Source: Chersky-840 sp050011815 (GTDB lineage: Bacteria > Actinomycetota > Acidimicrobiia > Acidimicrobiales > UBA8190). Taken from it: a DNA stretch of 64,000 nucleotides. Below, piece by piece: positions 8,577 through 16,696 of this stretch. Numbering within the stretch: the first letter of the stretch is position 1; every line of letters begins with the position of its first letter. The position numbers were made by a program, and so were the translations under genes. Location: contig JBEKIJ010000017.1 in assembly GCA_050011815.1 (NCBI GenBank), positions 25,344-89,343 of the forward strand. Reading direction: 5' to 3'. The notes beneath the pieces were generated by a model. That model was not told the origin of the DNA and did no database searches. It saw nothing but the letters and a program-made list of their open reading frames with translations.

Positions 8577-9944
8577 TTAGGGACAGCAGCGCCGACAGGT
8601 GCCGGGCCGGCCCGTCCCTTGCGCCGCGCTCCATGCTTCGAGAGCGGTGGCGTTGGGGCCGCACACCCGGAGCGCGCCCGAGCTCGCCGTGTCGGTTCCG
8701 GGGCGAGGGGCGATGGCGGCGCACCCGACACGATGCAGGGTCGGGGTCTTGGGGGTCGCCGCACCCCGTTGGTGCAGCACGAAGCCGTCGGGATGGGTGT
8801 CGACCCATTTCCGGTAGGCAGGGTCCTCGGCGTGGAACTCCCGGCACAGCGGTGTGATCTTGGCGGGAGCTGCCCCCGGGGTGTGGTCGCCGGGGCCGTC
8901 GTCGAGGCCCCACCCCGACCGGTTGGACGGCCGGGTATCACCCGGCGTCCGGATGGCGTTGACAGCGCCACCGGGGCGGTTCTTCGGACCCGAGCCGGTG
9001 CGACGGGAGCGCCTCTCGATGACGGGGGGCTTGGGCAAAGGGTCGGCCGAGGGCATGGGCAGGAGATCTCGGGTCGCGCCGGTCATCGACGGGTGCTGCG
9101 CCGGGTTGCCCGCCGGGCGTCCCGAGGATCGCCTCGACGCGTGCCCGGCGGGGTGCCTCGACACCGAATTCGCTTCGTCTTCGATGGCCGACACCAGTCG
9201 CACGTGGGCCTCGGCGGCCGGCACCGGCACCAAGCGACCCTGGCGGGCGGGCTTCGGTCGCACCGTCGGCGTCGAGGTGGGAAGGGGTCGGAGCCCCACG
9301 GCCCGGGTGACGACGAGTTTCACGTGCGTTTCGCTGGCGATGGCTCGGCGGGGGTCGGGAAGACGGTTCACCGTCGACGCGACGGGGGCGGTCAGCGCGG
9401 CGATGGCGTCGATGACGGCCCACATGTACTCGGCCGACCGGCCGGTGGGCTCCTCGCCGAAGTGATGCCACCGTCGCTGTTCGTAGAAGAGGCAGCCGCG
9501 CAGCTCGTCGAGGGTGGCGGGCAGCGAACGACGTCGGGTCCAGCGCTGGAGGACACGTCCGGCCAGGGAGGGAAGGTTGTCCCAGTAGCCGTATCCGTCA
9601 TAGGAAAGGGCGAAGTCCGACACCGCGTCCCAGGACTCTCCCCGTCGAGGAACGGCGCTGGTGTCGAGGTCGGCGTTGGGGATCGCCGCTGCTGCGAAAT
9701 CGCCGCCCGGCGCAGTGTGTGCATCGGCCCACCTGAGTCGCGGCTCGGGCCTCCCCTGACGCACGGCGTCGACGGGCGTCGCCACGACGGAGAGGTTGGG
9801 GGTGTGGTCCCGGGCGCGGGAGGCGAGCACCCGCGTCATGAGGTTCCAGAGGCTGTGGAGCGGACGAGGCAGATCGCCCATCGCCGTAGGGCGGCCGCTG
9901 CGGAGAGCGCTCGGGAACAACGTCATCTCAATTGCTATCGGCAC
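8577..9944 (-). CDS. Hypothetical protein with C-terminal Cys/His-containing domain
   Basis: A 455-residue protein with three visible parts. Residues 1-215 are probably folded and helical and carry tryptophan-rich patches (SYDGYGYWDNLP, EQRRWHHFGEEP). Residues 215-345 are Pro/Arg/Ser-rich and look disordered. The last 110 residues form a compact domain with FHAEDPAYRKWVDTHPDGF, LHRVGC, RVCGPN and a terminal CRRCC. The pattern of HPDGF followed by LHRxxC and a final CxxC resembles a small domain that I associate with nuclease-like actinobacterial proteins, but this is memory, not a search. The cysteines could bind zinc. It is transcribed divergently from the EEP-family gene. Function unknown. 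Confidence 0.65.
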   Translation of the reverse strand: MPIAIEMTLFPSALRSGRPTAMGDLPRPLHSLWNLMTRVLASRARDHTPNLSVVATPVDAVRQGRPEPRLRWADAHTAPGGDFAAAAIPNADLDTSAVPRRGESWDAVSDFALSYDGYGYWDNLPSLAGRVLQRWTRRRSLPATLDELRGCLFYEQRRWHHFGEEPTGRSAEYMWAVIDAIAALTAPVASTVNRLPDPRRAIASETHVKLVVTRAVGLRPLPTSTPTVRPKPARQGRLVPVPAAEAHVRLVSAIEDEANSVSRHPAGHASRRSSGRPAGNPAQHPSMTGATRDLLPMPSADPLPKPPVIERRSRRTGSGPKNRPGGAVNAIRTPGDTRPSNRSGWGLDDGPGDHTPGAAPAKITPLCREFHAEDPAYRKWVDTHPDGFVLHQRGAATPKTPTLHRVGCAAIAPRPGTDTASSGALRVCGPNATALEAWSAAQGTGRPGTCRRCCP

Positions 9945-10149
9945 CTCCCGGCAGGGGTTGAGTCAGCTCACTGAGCGTGCCTGGGGAGCGGATTCTTCGG
10001 GCACGGGGATCGTGGAGCGACCGCAGGGAGCGTTCGACGTCGACTGCGTCACGACGCCCCGGAGGCTCCCCGATCCGGGCCCGCCTCCCCCAGGCGGGAG
10101 CGGCCGGGTCGCCCATGGGGCAGAGGTGGATCGGTAGCCTGCTCGTGCA

Positions 10150-10977
10150 ATGCCGCGCGTGGTCGTCGCCAGCTTCAACGTGCACGGCGGCGTAGACGGG
10201 TGGGGCCGCCCCTATGACGTCGTGGACGCGTGCCGGCGTATCGGCGCTGACATCTTGATGCTCCAGGAATGTTGGTCGCCCGACGACGAGGTGTCGTTGA
10301 CCGATCGCGTGGCGAGCGAGCTTGGATACGGCGCCGTCGAGCTGCCCTTCGCCCGAGGGCGCATCGTCCCCCCTCCCGATGACGCCACGGACCGCTGGAG
10401 CCCTCGGTTGTGGAATCGGAGCACCTGCGGCATACGGCTCGAAGGGCGACGCGCCGCCTCGAGCGACCGCAGAGCGGCACGCTCGCCAGCCGGCCTCCGC
10501 GTGGCCCCGCGGGGTACCTGGTCGATCTCTGTATTGTCGAAGTTCCCGGTAACGAGCTCCCAGACCATCGACCTGGGCAAGCTTCCCACCGATCCGGCCC
10601 GACGGGGGGCGATCGTCGTGGACGTGGATCTTCAAGGCGCCGCCTCGCCCCTACGCGTGGCGGGAACCCACCTCGCCCACCTCAGCCAGGGCTCGCCGCG
10701 CCACATCGCCAGGTTGCGGAGAGCACTGCACGCGTTGACGCCGGTTCCTAGCGTGTTGGCGGGCGACATGAACCTGTGGGGACCACCGCTCGTACTCCTC
10801 TTTCCAGGTTGGTCACGCGCCGTGCGAGGTCGCACCTGGCCCACATGGCTGTCGAGGCCGGTGGCGCAGCCCGACCACATCCTCGTCAGGGGACCCGCTC
10901 ACGTCGACTCCGGAGAGGTCCTACCCGTCACCGGATCCGACCATCTACCCGTTCGGGCCGTGCTTGTGATCGACTGA
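10150..10977 (+). CDS. Endonuclease/exonuclease/phosphatase (EEP) family protein
   Basis: A 275-residue protein of the exonuclease III/DNase I/inositol-phosphatase fold. It opens with VVVASFNVHGGVDGWGR and ADILMLQECW (the metal-binding Asn and Glu). Later come RVAGTHLAHLS (catalytic His), LAGDMNLWGPP (Asp/Asn) and the terminal GSDHLPVRAVL (the Asp-His pair). All core catalytic motifs are present, so it should be an active phosphodiesterase or phosphatase. No signal peptide or membrane segment. DNA, RNA, sphingolipid or phosphoinositide substrates are all known in the superfamily and cannot be told apart here. The ATG at 10150 directly precedes the first strand. Confidence 0.85.
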   Translation: MPRVVVASFNVHGGVDGWGRPYDVVDACRRIGADILMLQECWSPDDEVSLTDRVASELGYGAVELPFARGRIVPPPDDATDRWSPRLWNRSTCGIRLEGRRAASSDRRAARSPAGLRVAPRGTWSISVLSKFPVTSSQTIDLGKLPTDPARRGAIVVDVDLQGAASPLRVAGTHLAHLSQGSPRHIARLRRALHALTPVPSVLAGDMNLWGPPLVLLFPGWSRAVRGRTWPTWLSRPVAQPDHILVRGPAHVDSGEVLPVTGSDHLPVRAVLVID

Positions 10978-11196
10978 ACAAGAGTATTGCAAGCGCGTGA
11001 CGAATCAGACGGCTATGTTTCTGGCAGCTTCTGGCGCGCAGTTTGTCGATTGGGGGCACGCAACATAGGCCGGGGCACAAGAAGTGAACGGAAGTCAGGG
11101 ACGTTCGGCCCTGTTGTCGTTCGTCGTTTGTGAAGATGCTTCTCGGGTGAGCGATTCATCAAGAGGGCTCGATTACAAGAAAGCAGGAGAGCGAAT

Positions 11197-12456
11197 ATGA
11201 GAATCCGTGGGTTGAGTCGTCTGGCGGGGATCTCGCTGGCACTGGTCGTGGGCATGGTCTTCACGGCGTGTAGCAGCACTCCAAAGGCTTCGACCACGAC
11301 GACCACGGCGAAGTCGTCGGCCACCGTGCCGGCTGACCTCAGCGTCAAGTCGTTCAACGTGAATTTCACGGAGATGCCGAAGCTGAAGCCGTTGACCCAA
11401 GCGGGCAAAGGCCTGGTAGGCGTCATCCTTCCCGACACCACGTCATCGACGCGCTACGTCGACTTCGACGCGCCGTACCTGAAGCAGGCATTCCAGATGG
11501 CCGGGTACAGCTCGTCTGACTTCAAGATCGACAACGCCCAAGGCGTGGACGCGACCGAGCTCGCTGACGCCCAGGCCGACGTGGCCCTCGGCGCCAAGGT
11601 CCTTGTCTTCGACCCGATCGACAGTACGGTCGGGGCCCAGGTGCAGTCCTATGCGGCGTCGCACGGCGTCGCCGTGATCAGCTACGACCGAGCCACCTTC
11701 ACGGGCACCAACACCTACTACGTCAGCTTCGACAACAACCTGGTGGGCAAGCTCATCGGTCAGGGTTTCGAGGCGTGCGTGGCTTCCTGGGGTGTTTCGA
11801 GTCCCAAGGTCTTCGAGCTCGACGGCGGTGAGGACACCGACCCCAACGCAGTGTCGTTCGCCCAGGGTTACAACTCGGTGATCTGGAACTCCACGACGAC
11901 ACCCCTGACGGCGGGCCTGACCAACAGCAAGGGCTACACCTTGATCGGCGACCAGATCACCCCCGGTTGGGTGAACGCCACCGGTGCGACGATCTTCACG
12001 CAGCAGTTCACGGCCCACCCGACGATCAACGCCACGGTCGAGGCCAACGACGGGCTGGCTGAAGCAGTGGTCACCGACCTGAAGAACAAGGGTGTCGGCC
12101 CCAAGAAGATCCCGACCACCGGTCAGGACGCCACGCTTCAGGGGATGGAGAACATCCTCCAGGGCTACCAGTGCGGATCGGTCTACAAGGCCGTCTACCA
12201 GGAGGCGCAGGACGCCGTGGCGCTGGCCACGATCCTGCGTGACGGACAGACGCCGCCCGCAGCCCTGGTGAACTCGACCACCACGCCTCCCAAGGGCGTG
12301 ACAGGGTCGGCACAGCCGGCATCGCTGCTGACCCCCGTGTGGGTGGATGCCACCAACATGGCGGCGACGGTGATCAAGGACAAGTTCATCTCGGCGACGA
12401 CGCTGTGCAGCGCCGTGGGCGCCAGCGTGTGTAGCGCCGCCAGCATCACTCCGTAA
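11197..12456 (+). CDS. Sugar ABC transporter substrate-binding lipoprotein (XylF/RbsB-like)
   Basis: A 419-residue periplasmic-binding-protein type I lipoprotein for a CUT2 sugar importer. The signal sequence has a lipobox ending FTAC, so Cys25 is probably lipidated, followed by a Thr/Ser linker. The mature part reads like xylose-binding proteins: ILPDTTSSTRYVDFDAPYL, AQGVDATELADAQADVALGAKVLVFDPID, GVAVISYDRATF, TYYVSFDNNLVGKLIGQGF, VEANDGLAEAVVTDL, TGQDATLQGMENILQGYQ. The ATG at 11197 follows an aggagag Shine-Dalgarno. It is followed by a strong hairpin, then the ATPase and permease genes. Xylose is the best guess of ligand, by resemblance only. Confidence 0.92.
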   Translation: MRIRGLSRLAGISLALVVGMVFTACSSTPKASTTTTTAKSSATVPADLSVKSFNVNFTEMPKLKPLTQAGKGLVGVILPDTTSSTRYVDFDAPYLKQAFQMAGYSSSDFKIDNAQGVDATELADAQADVALGAKVLVFDPIDSTVGAQVQSYAASHGVAVISYDRATFTGTNTYYVSFDNNLVGKLIGQGFEACVASWGVSSPKVFELDGGEDTDPNAVSFAQGYNSVIWNSTTTPLTAGLTNSKGYTLIGDQITPGWVNATGATIFTQQFTAHPTINATVEANDGLAEAVVTDLKNKGVGPKKIPTTGQDATLQGMENILQGYQCGSVYKAVYQEAQDAVALATILRDGQTPPAALVNSTTTPPKGVTGSAQPASLLTPVWVDATNMAATVIKDKFISATTLCSAVGASVCSAASITP

Positions 12457-12467
12457 CCCGCGTGGTT

Positions 12468-12521
12468 CAGACGTAGGGTGTGGGACCGTCGCCGCCTCGT
12501 GCGGCGACGGTCCCGCGTCTG
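12468..12521 (+). terminator. Strong intercistronic hairpin after the sugar-binding-protein gene
   Basis: A perfect 14-bp stem (12482-12495 pairing with 12501-12514) closes a 5-base loop CTCGT. An outer 6-bp stem CAGACG/CGTCTG (12468-12473 with 12516-12521) brackets it. There is no U-tract, so it could be an intrinsic-like terminator of actinobacterial type, a partial attenuator, or an mRNA 3'-end stabiliser. Its place between the binding-protein gene and the ATPase gene fits the common need for more binding protein than membrane components. Confidence 0.65.
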
Positions 12522-12578
12522 ACCCGATGATGACGTAGTCTGTGTCGCGACGAGCGGAGCGAGAGGATCGAGGCGAGG

Positions 12579-13370
12579 GTGGACGAGCCCCTTCTAAAAG
12601 TGCGGGGCCTCTCCAAGAACTTCGGCGCCGTCCAGGCGCTCACCGACGTGAACCTCGATGTGCCGGCCGGAGAGGTGACGTCGCTGTCGGGCGACAACGG
12701 CGCCGGCAAGTCCGTCCTCATCAAGTGCATCTCGGGTATCTACGAACCCGACCAGGGCCACATCTCCTGGGAAGGGCGACCGGTCCGGATCCGCAATGCG
12801 CACGATTCTGCCTCGTTGGGCATCGAGACCGTGTACCAGGACCTCGCTCTGGCTGACAACCTCGACATCGTCCAGAACATGTTCCTGGGACGAGAGCGCC
12901 TTCGGCACGGGATGCTCGACGAGGACGATATGGAGCGTGCCGCGGCCGAGACCTTGGCCGGTCTGCGGGTGACGACGGTGCGGTCGATCCGCCAACCCGT
13001 GGGGTCGTTGTCGGGTGGACAGCGACAGTCGGTGGCGGTGGCCAAGGCGGTGATGTGGAACTCCAAGCTGGTCATCTTGGACGAGCCGACCGCAGCCCTG
13101 GGGGTGTCCCAGACAGCGATGGTCCTCGACCTCGTACGACGCTTGAGGGACCAAGGACTGGCAGTACTGATGATCTCGCACAACCTCAACGACGTCTTCG
13201 CCGTCGCCAACCGCATCGCCGTGCTGTATCTCGGGAAAATGGTGGCGGAGGACAACGTCACGGCCTTCGACCGACAGAGCGTCGTCGAGTACATGACCAC
13301 GGGAGGTCTGGGTGTGAAGGCCAAAGCCCCGAACTCCCAAGCAGGAGGTGTCGAACATGGCGCCGACTGA
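12579..13370 (+). CDS. Sugar ABC transporter ATP-binding protein (CUT2-type, single domain)
   Basis: A 263-residue ABC ATPase energising sugar import. Walker A is GDNGAGKSVLIK (about 43-50), Q-loop region VYQDLALADNL, signature LSGGQRQSVAVAKA, Walker B KLVILDEPTAAL and the H-loop MISHN. It has one nucleotide-binding domain, unlike the roughly 500-residue tandem ATPases of classical RbsA/XylG; single-domain versions occur in actinobacterial importers and would work as a homodimer. The start is the GTG at 12579 after a gaggcgagg sequence. The 3' end overlaps the permease start by 14 bp, so the two are coupled. Confidence 0.93.
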   Translation: MDEPLLKVRGLSKNFGAVQALTDVNLDVPAGEVTSLSGDNGAGKSVLIKCISGIYEPDQGHISWEGRPVRIRNAHDSASLGIETVYQDLALADNLDIVQNMFLGRERLRHGMLDEDDMERAAAETLAGLRVTTVRSIRQPVGSLSGGQRQSVAVAKAVMWNSKLVILDEPTAALGVSQTAMVLDLVRRLRDQGLAVLMISHNLNDVFAVANRIAVLYLGKMVAEDNVTAFDRQSVVEYMTTGGLGVKAKAPNSQAGGVEHGAD

Positions 13371-14721
13371 CCCCGGATCGGGCCTGGCCCCTTCGTCGTC
13401 GGGCGTCGAGCATCCCGATGAAGCCCCCGTCGACCTGACCGCGGCGCCGGGTGCCGGCGCCGCCCTCGTTCCGCCCGAGATCGTCGCCCAGACGATGCGG
13501 GAGTACGTCCACGGCCAATTCCTGCGCATCAGGGGCGGAGAGAGCGGGATGCTCCCGGTCATCTTGGGGCTGGTCATCATGGTCATCGTTTTCCAGTCCA
13601 TCAGCCCCCATCACATCTTCCTCTCGGCCGGAAACATCGTGAATCTCTTCCAGCAGAGTGCGGTGTTCATGGTGTTGGCGATGGCCGAAACCTTCGCCCT
13701 GCTGCTCGGCGAGATCGACCTCTCGATCGGCTACGTCGGCCCCGTCGGGGCGGTCATCGCCGTCCAACTCGTGCAGCCGACGACGACCAACTGGCCGTGG
13801 TGGGCGGCGATCACCGTCGCTCTCCTGGCGTGCGCGCTGATCGGCGCGGTGCAGGGCACGTTGATCAGCCGGCTCCGGATTCCCTCCTTCATCGTGAGCC
13901 TGGCCGGCCTGCTCATCTTCAACGGTGTCCTGCTCATCGTGCTCGCCTTCGGTCCGTTCTCCGGATATCCCACCCTGACGGGCCCGCAGCCCAACCTGCG
14001 CGCCCTCTACAACCTCATGTGGGGTCACATCAGCCCCGCTGAGGGTTGGATCACCTTGGCCGTCATCGTCGGCGTGCTGGGCCTGAGCCTGTCTCTTCGC
14101 GACACTCGTCGCCGGCGCAGTGGCCTGGTGGCCCCCCCGGTCGGCCTCACGGTGGCGAAGATCGTCCTCATGGCGGTGGTGGGCATCGCCGTGGTGGCCG
14201 TGTGCAACGTCAACCGTGCGGCCGTGGGGACCCTCGAGGGGGTCCCGTGGGCGATCTTCATCGTGCTGGGGGTGCTCGGTGCGTGGACGTTTCTCCTCCA
14301 GCGCATGCGCTTCGGGCGCTACATGTACGCCATCGGCGGCAACCCCGAAGCGGCCCGACGCGCCGGCATCAAGGTGACCGCCATCCGCACGTGGGCCTTC
14401 GTCCTGTGCTCGTTCACCGCCGGGATCGCCGGGTTGCTCTACGCCTCGTACCTGGGTGGCATGTCCAACAACGTGAACGGCGGTCAGCTCGTCCTCTACG
14501 CCGTGGCGGCTGCTGTCATCGGCGGCACCTCGTTGTTCGGAGGCAAGGGCAAGGCGGTCCACGGGGTCCTGGGTGGACTAGTGATCGGCGGCATCTACAA
14601 CGGCATGTACCTCCTCGGGCTGGCGGTGCAATGGGAGTTCATCGTGACCGGCGGAGTGCTCCTCGGGGCGGTGACCATCGATGCCGTCTCGCGGCGGGCC
14701 GGTGGCGCCGGCAGCGTCTGA
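13357..14721 (+). CDS. Sugar ABC transporter permease (CUT2/XylH-like)
   Basis: A 454-residue polytopic permease with about ten membrane segments after a 50-residue Pro/Ala-rich N-terminal tail. Family hallmarks are AMAETFALLLGEIDLSIGYVGPVGAV, the loop GNPEAARRAGIKVTAIRTWAFVLCS and the C-terminal AVIGGTSLFGGKGKAVHGVLGGLVIGGIYNGMYLL. It is longer than typical CUT2 permeases (about 330-350) because of the tail and an inserted loop with basic residues (LRDTRRRRSGL). The ATG at 13357 has an AGGAGG 8 bases upstream and is preferred over the GTG at 13348. It starts within the end of the ATPase gene. Confidence 0.92.
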   Translation: MAPTDPGSGLAPSSSGVEHPDEAPVDLTAAPGAGAALVPPEIVAQTMREYVHGQFLRIRGGESGMLPVILGLVIMVIVFQSISPHHIFLSAGNIVNLFQQSAVFMVLAMAETFALLLGEIDLSIGYVGPVGAVIAVQLVQPTTTNWPWWAAITVALLACALIGAVQGTLISRLRIPSFIVSLAGLLIFNGVLLIVLAFGPFSGYPTLTGPQPNLRALYNLMWGHISPAEGWITLAVIVGVLGLSLSLRDTRRRRSGLVAPPVGLTVAKIVLMAVVGIAVVAVCNVNRAAVGTLEGVPWAIFIVLGVLGAWTFLLQRMRFGRYMYAIGGNPEAARRAGIKVTAIRTWAFVLCSFTAGIAGLLYASYLGGMSNNVNGGQLVLYAVAAAVIGGTSLFGGKGKAVHGVLGGLVIGGIYNGMYLLGLAVQWEFIVTGGVLLGAVTIDAVSRRAGGAGSV

Positions 14722-14868
14722 GGGGTTGCGCTGACCCTTCGACGTCGGGGTCGGTATCTCGGCATGTGCTTTCTGAATGCCATCGTCGGCGCTGAGAACC
14801 GGTGTCGCCTGATGCGGCCGGCCCCCACGGGGTCGACGGACCCCGCAAACCCGAGTCTCGGCGAGTAG

Positions 14869-15915
14869 GTGGCACCGTTTCGGGTCGGCTTGCTCGGCTA
14901 CGGATTGGCGGGCTCGATCTTCCACGGCCCGTTGATCGACGCCACCCCGGGCCTCGAGATCACGACGATCGTGACCGCCGACGCCACCCGCCAGGAACGG
15001 GCCGGGCGCGCCTTCCCCCGGGCCCGGATCGTCCCGAGCGCCGATGAGGTGTGGGCCCGGTCCGACGAGCACGACCTCGTCGTCGTGGCCACCGCCACAC
15101 CGTCCCACGCCGCCCTGGCGACGCTCGCCGTCGAGCACGGTCTCGCCGTGGTGGTCGAGAAGCCGCTGGCGCCGTCGGTGTCGTCGGCCCGCGCCCTCGT
15201 CGACCGGGCCCGTGCCGCTCAGGTCATGCTCACCGTCTTCCACAACCGACGGTGGGACGCCGAGTACCTGACCCTCCGCCGACTCGTCGCCGAGGGTGCG
15301 CTCGGTGACGTGGCTCGCTTCGAGTCGCGTTTCGAGCGCTGGCGCCCGCAGCGAGCTCCGGGCGCATGGCGCGAAGAGCTCTCCGCCGACGAAGGGGGAG
15401 GCGTCCTGCTCGACCTGGGGGTGCACCTCGTCGACCAGGCGCGGTCGTTGCTCGGACCCGTGACCCATGTCTACGGCGAGGTGGCGTCGCGCCGGGGTGG
15501 ATCAGACGACGACGTGTTCGTGGCCATGGACCACGGACCGGGGGCGCGCTCACATCTGTGGGCCAGCGCGGTGGCCGCCGCGCCCGGCCCCCGCCTGCGG
15601 GTGCTCGGCAGCGCGGCGGCGTTCGTCGTCGAACATCTCGACGGCCAGGAGGACGCCTTGCGTGCCGGCCGGCGTCCCGACGAGGCGGGGTTCGGCGAGG
15701 TACCGCCCGGGCGCTGGGGTCGGCTGGTGCGGGGCGACGAGGAGGAGCCGGTGCGCAGCGAGCCGGGGCGATGGGCGGCGTTCTACGGGGCGGTGGTGCG
15801 GTCGCTGCGCCACGGGGAGCCGCCCCCGGTCGACCCCGAGGACGCACTGGATACGCTCGAAGTCCTCGAGGCGGCCCGACGCAGTGCCGCCGAGGCCGTG
15901 GTCGTCACGATGTAG
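14869..15915 (+). CDS. Gfo/Idh/MocA-family NAD(P)-dependent oxidoreductase
   Basis: A 348-residue sugar or cyclitol dehydrogenase. The Rossmann motif is VGLLGYGLAGSIFHGPLI (GxGxxG variant), followed by VVVATATPSHAALATLAVEHGLAVVVEKPLAPS, which contains the family EKP motif (lysine of catalysis). LLDLGVHLVDQARSLLGPV carries the conserved DxGxHxxD-type substrate-site residues. It lies 147 bp after the sugar permease on the same strand and may oxidise an imported sugar, although the gap leaves room for its own promoter. The GTG at 14869 begins right before the first beta strand. Substrate not predictable. Confidence 0.9.
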   Translation: MAPFRVGLLGYGLAGSIFHGPLIDATPGLEITTIVTADATRQERAGRAFPRARIVPSADEVWARSDEHDLVVVATATPSHAALATLAVEHGLAVVVEKPLAPSVSSARALVDRARAAQVMLTVFHNRRWDAEYLTLRRLVAEGALGDVARFESRFERWRPQRAPGAWREELSADEGGGVLLDLGVHLVDQARSLLGPVTHVYGEVASRRGGSDDDVFVAMDHGPGARSHLWASAVAAAPGPRLRVLGSAAAFVVEHLDGQEDALRAGRRPDEAGFGEVPPGRWGRLVRGDEEEPVRSEPGRWAAFYGAVVRSLRHGEPPPVDPEDALDTLEVLEAARRSAAEAVVVTM

Positions 15916-16002
15916 TGGTCACCGTGGAGCTGCCGCCCCGGGAGGCTGCGAACCGGGTGGCTGCGAACCGGGGGAGTGGGGGCCGGGTTGTGTCGCCGTC
16001 GC

Positions 16003-16045
16003 TTGACTCCTGATATCCGAATCCATAATATACGGAACCGGATAT
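16003..16045 (+). promoter_or_regulatory. Promoter with flanking inverted repeat upstream of the padR-drr operon
   Basis: A TTGACT -35-like hexamer (16003-16008) is followed by an AT-rich -10 region (CATAAT at 16024-16029, overlapping TAATAT at 16026-16031). The inverted hexamers ATATCC (16013-16018) and GGATAT (16040-16045) flank the -10. The AT-richness stands out against the GC-rich surroundings. A PadR dimer binding here would block RNA polymerase, so autoregulation of the operon is a reasonable inference. Confidence 0.55.
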
Positions 16046-16078
16046 GAATGGACCGATCGACCGGCGTGGGCCGCCACG

Positions 16079-16696
16079 ATGACCCGGCGAAAGGTCGCCA
16101 ACCCCTTGGCGCTGGCCGTGCTGGCGGGCCTCGAGGAACGGGCCATGCATCCCTACGAGATGGCGACCACCATGCGGGCCCGCCACAAGGACCAGAGCAT
16201 CAAGCTCAACTTCGGGTCGCTGTACACGGTGGTCGAAGCGCTGCAGCGCCACGGGCTCATCGAGGCGCAGGAGACCGAGCGTGAAGGCAAGCGCCCCGAA
16301 CGCACCGTCTACCGGATCACCGCGGCGGGATCGGCCGAGTTGCTGGACTGGCTGAGCGAGCTCATCAGCGTCCCGGCCAAGGAGTACCTGCGGTTCGAAG
16401 CGGGGTTGTCCCTCCTCCCGGTGTTGTCCCCCTCGCAGGCCGTCGAGCTGCTCGAGATCCGTTGCCAGACGCTCGAGGTCGATCTGGCCCAGCGTCGCAC
16501 GGTGGGAGGGATGATCGCCGAACAGGGTGTGCCCCGGCTGTTCACCGTGGAGTTCGAGTACATGACGGCCCTGGTCGAGGCCGAGCTCGAATGGTCCCGC
16601 AAGCTCATCGGTGAGGTGAAGTCGGAGTCGTTCGAGGGTATCGAGCTCTGGAAGGGCTTCCACGCCATCGGTTCGGAGAGAGGAAGTTCGACGTGA
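16079..16696 (+). CDS. PadR-family transcriptional regulator
   Basis: A 205-residue PadR regulator. The N-terminal winged helix (residues 8-85) has NPLALAVLAGLEERAMHPYEM, the recognition helix KLNFGSLYTVVEALQRHGLI and a basic wing GKRPERTVYRIT. The C-terminal 100 residues form the helical dimerisation domain. PadR proteins usually repress an adjacent exporter and release on binding its drug-like substrate. Here the stop overlaps the start of the DrrA-type ATPase by 4 bp, so regulator and exporter are one operon. The ATG at 16079 lies 34 bp after the palindromic promoter region. Confidence 0.93.
   Translation: MTRRKVANPLALAVLAGLEERAMHPYEMATTMRARHKDQSIKLNFGSLYTVVEALQRHGLIEAQETEREGKRPERTVYRITAAGSAELLDWLSELISVPAKEYLRFEAGLSLLPVLSPSQAVELLEIRCQTLEVDLAQRRTVGGMIAEQGVPRLFTVEFEYMTALVEAELEWSRKLIGEVKSESFEGIELWKGFHAIGSERGSST

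Noticed and set aside
7479..9974. Plus-strand open frame over the MBL/HDAC/hypothetical region
   Set aside because: Antisense shadow of three supported minus-strand genes.
10987..11019. Promoter TTGCAA / TATGTT before the sugar-binding-protein gene
   Set aside because: Spacing of 21 bases between hexamers is too long for a confident sigma70 call.
13258..14562. Minus-strand open frame across the sugar permease
   Set aside because: Antisense to a clear permease, composition Asp/His/Arg-rich and no motif.
14828..14845. Terminator after the sugar permease (GGGGTC/GACCCC hairpin)
   Set aside because: Short 7-bp stem without a U-tract, only 24 bp before the next start; not enough to call.
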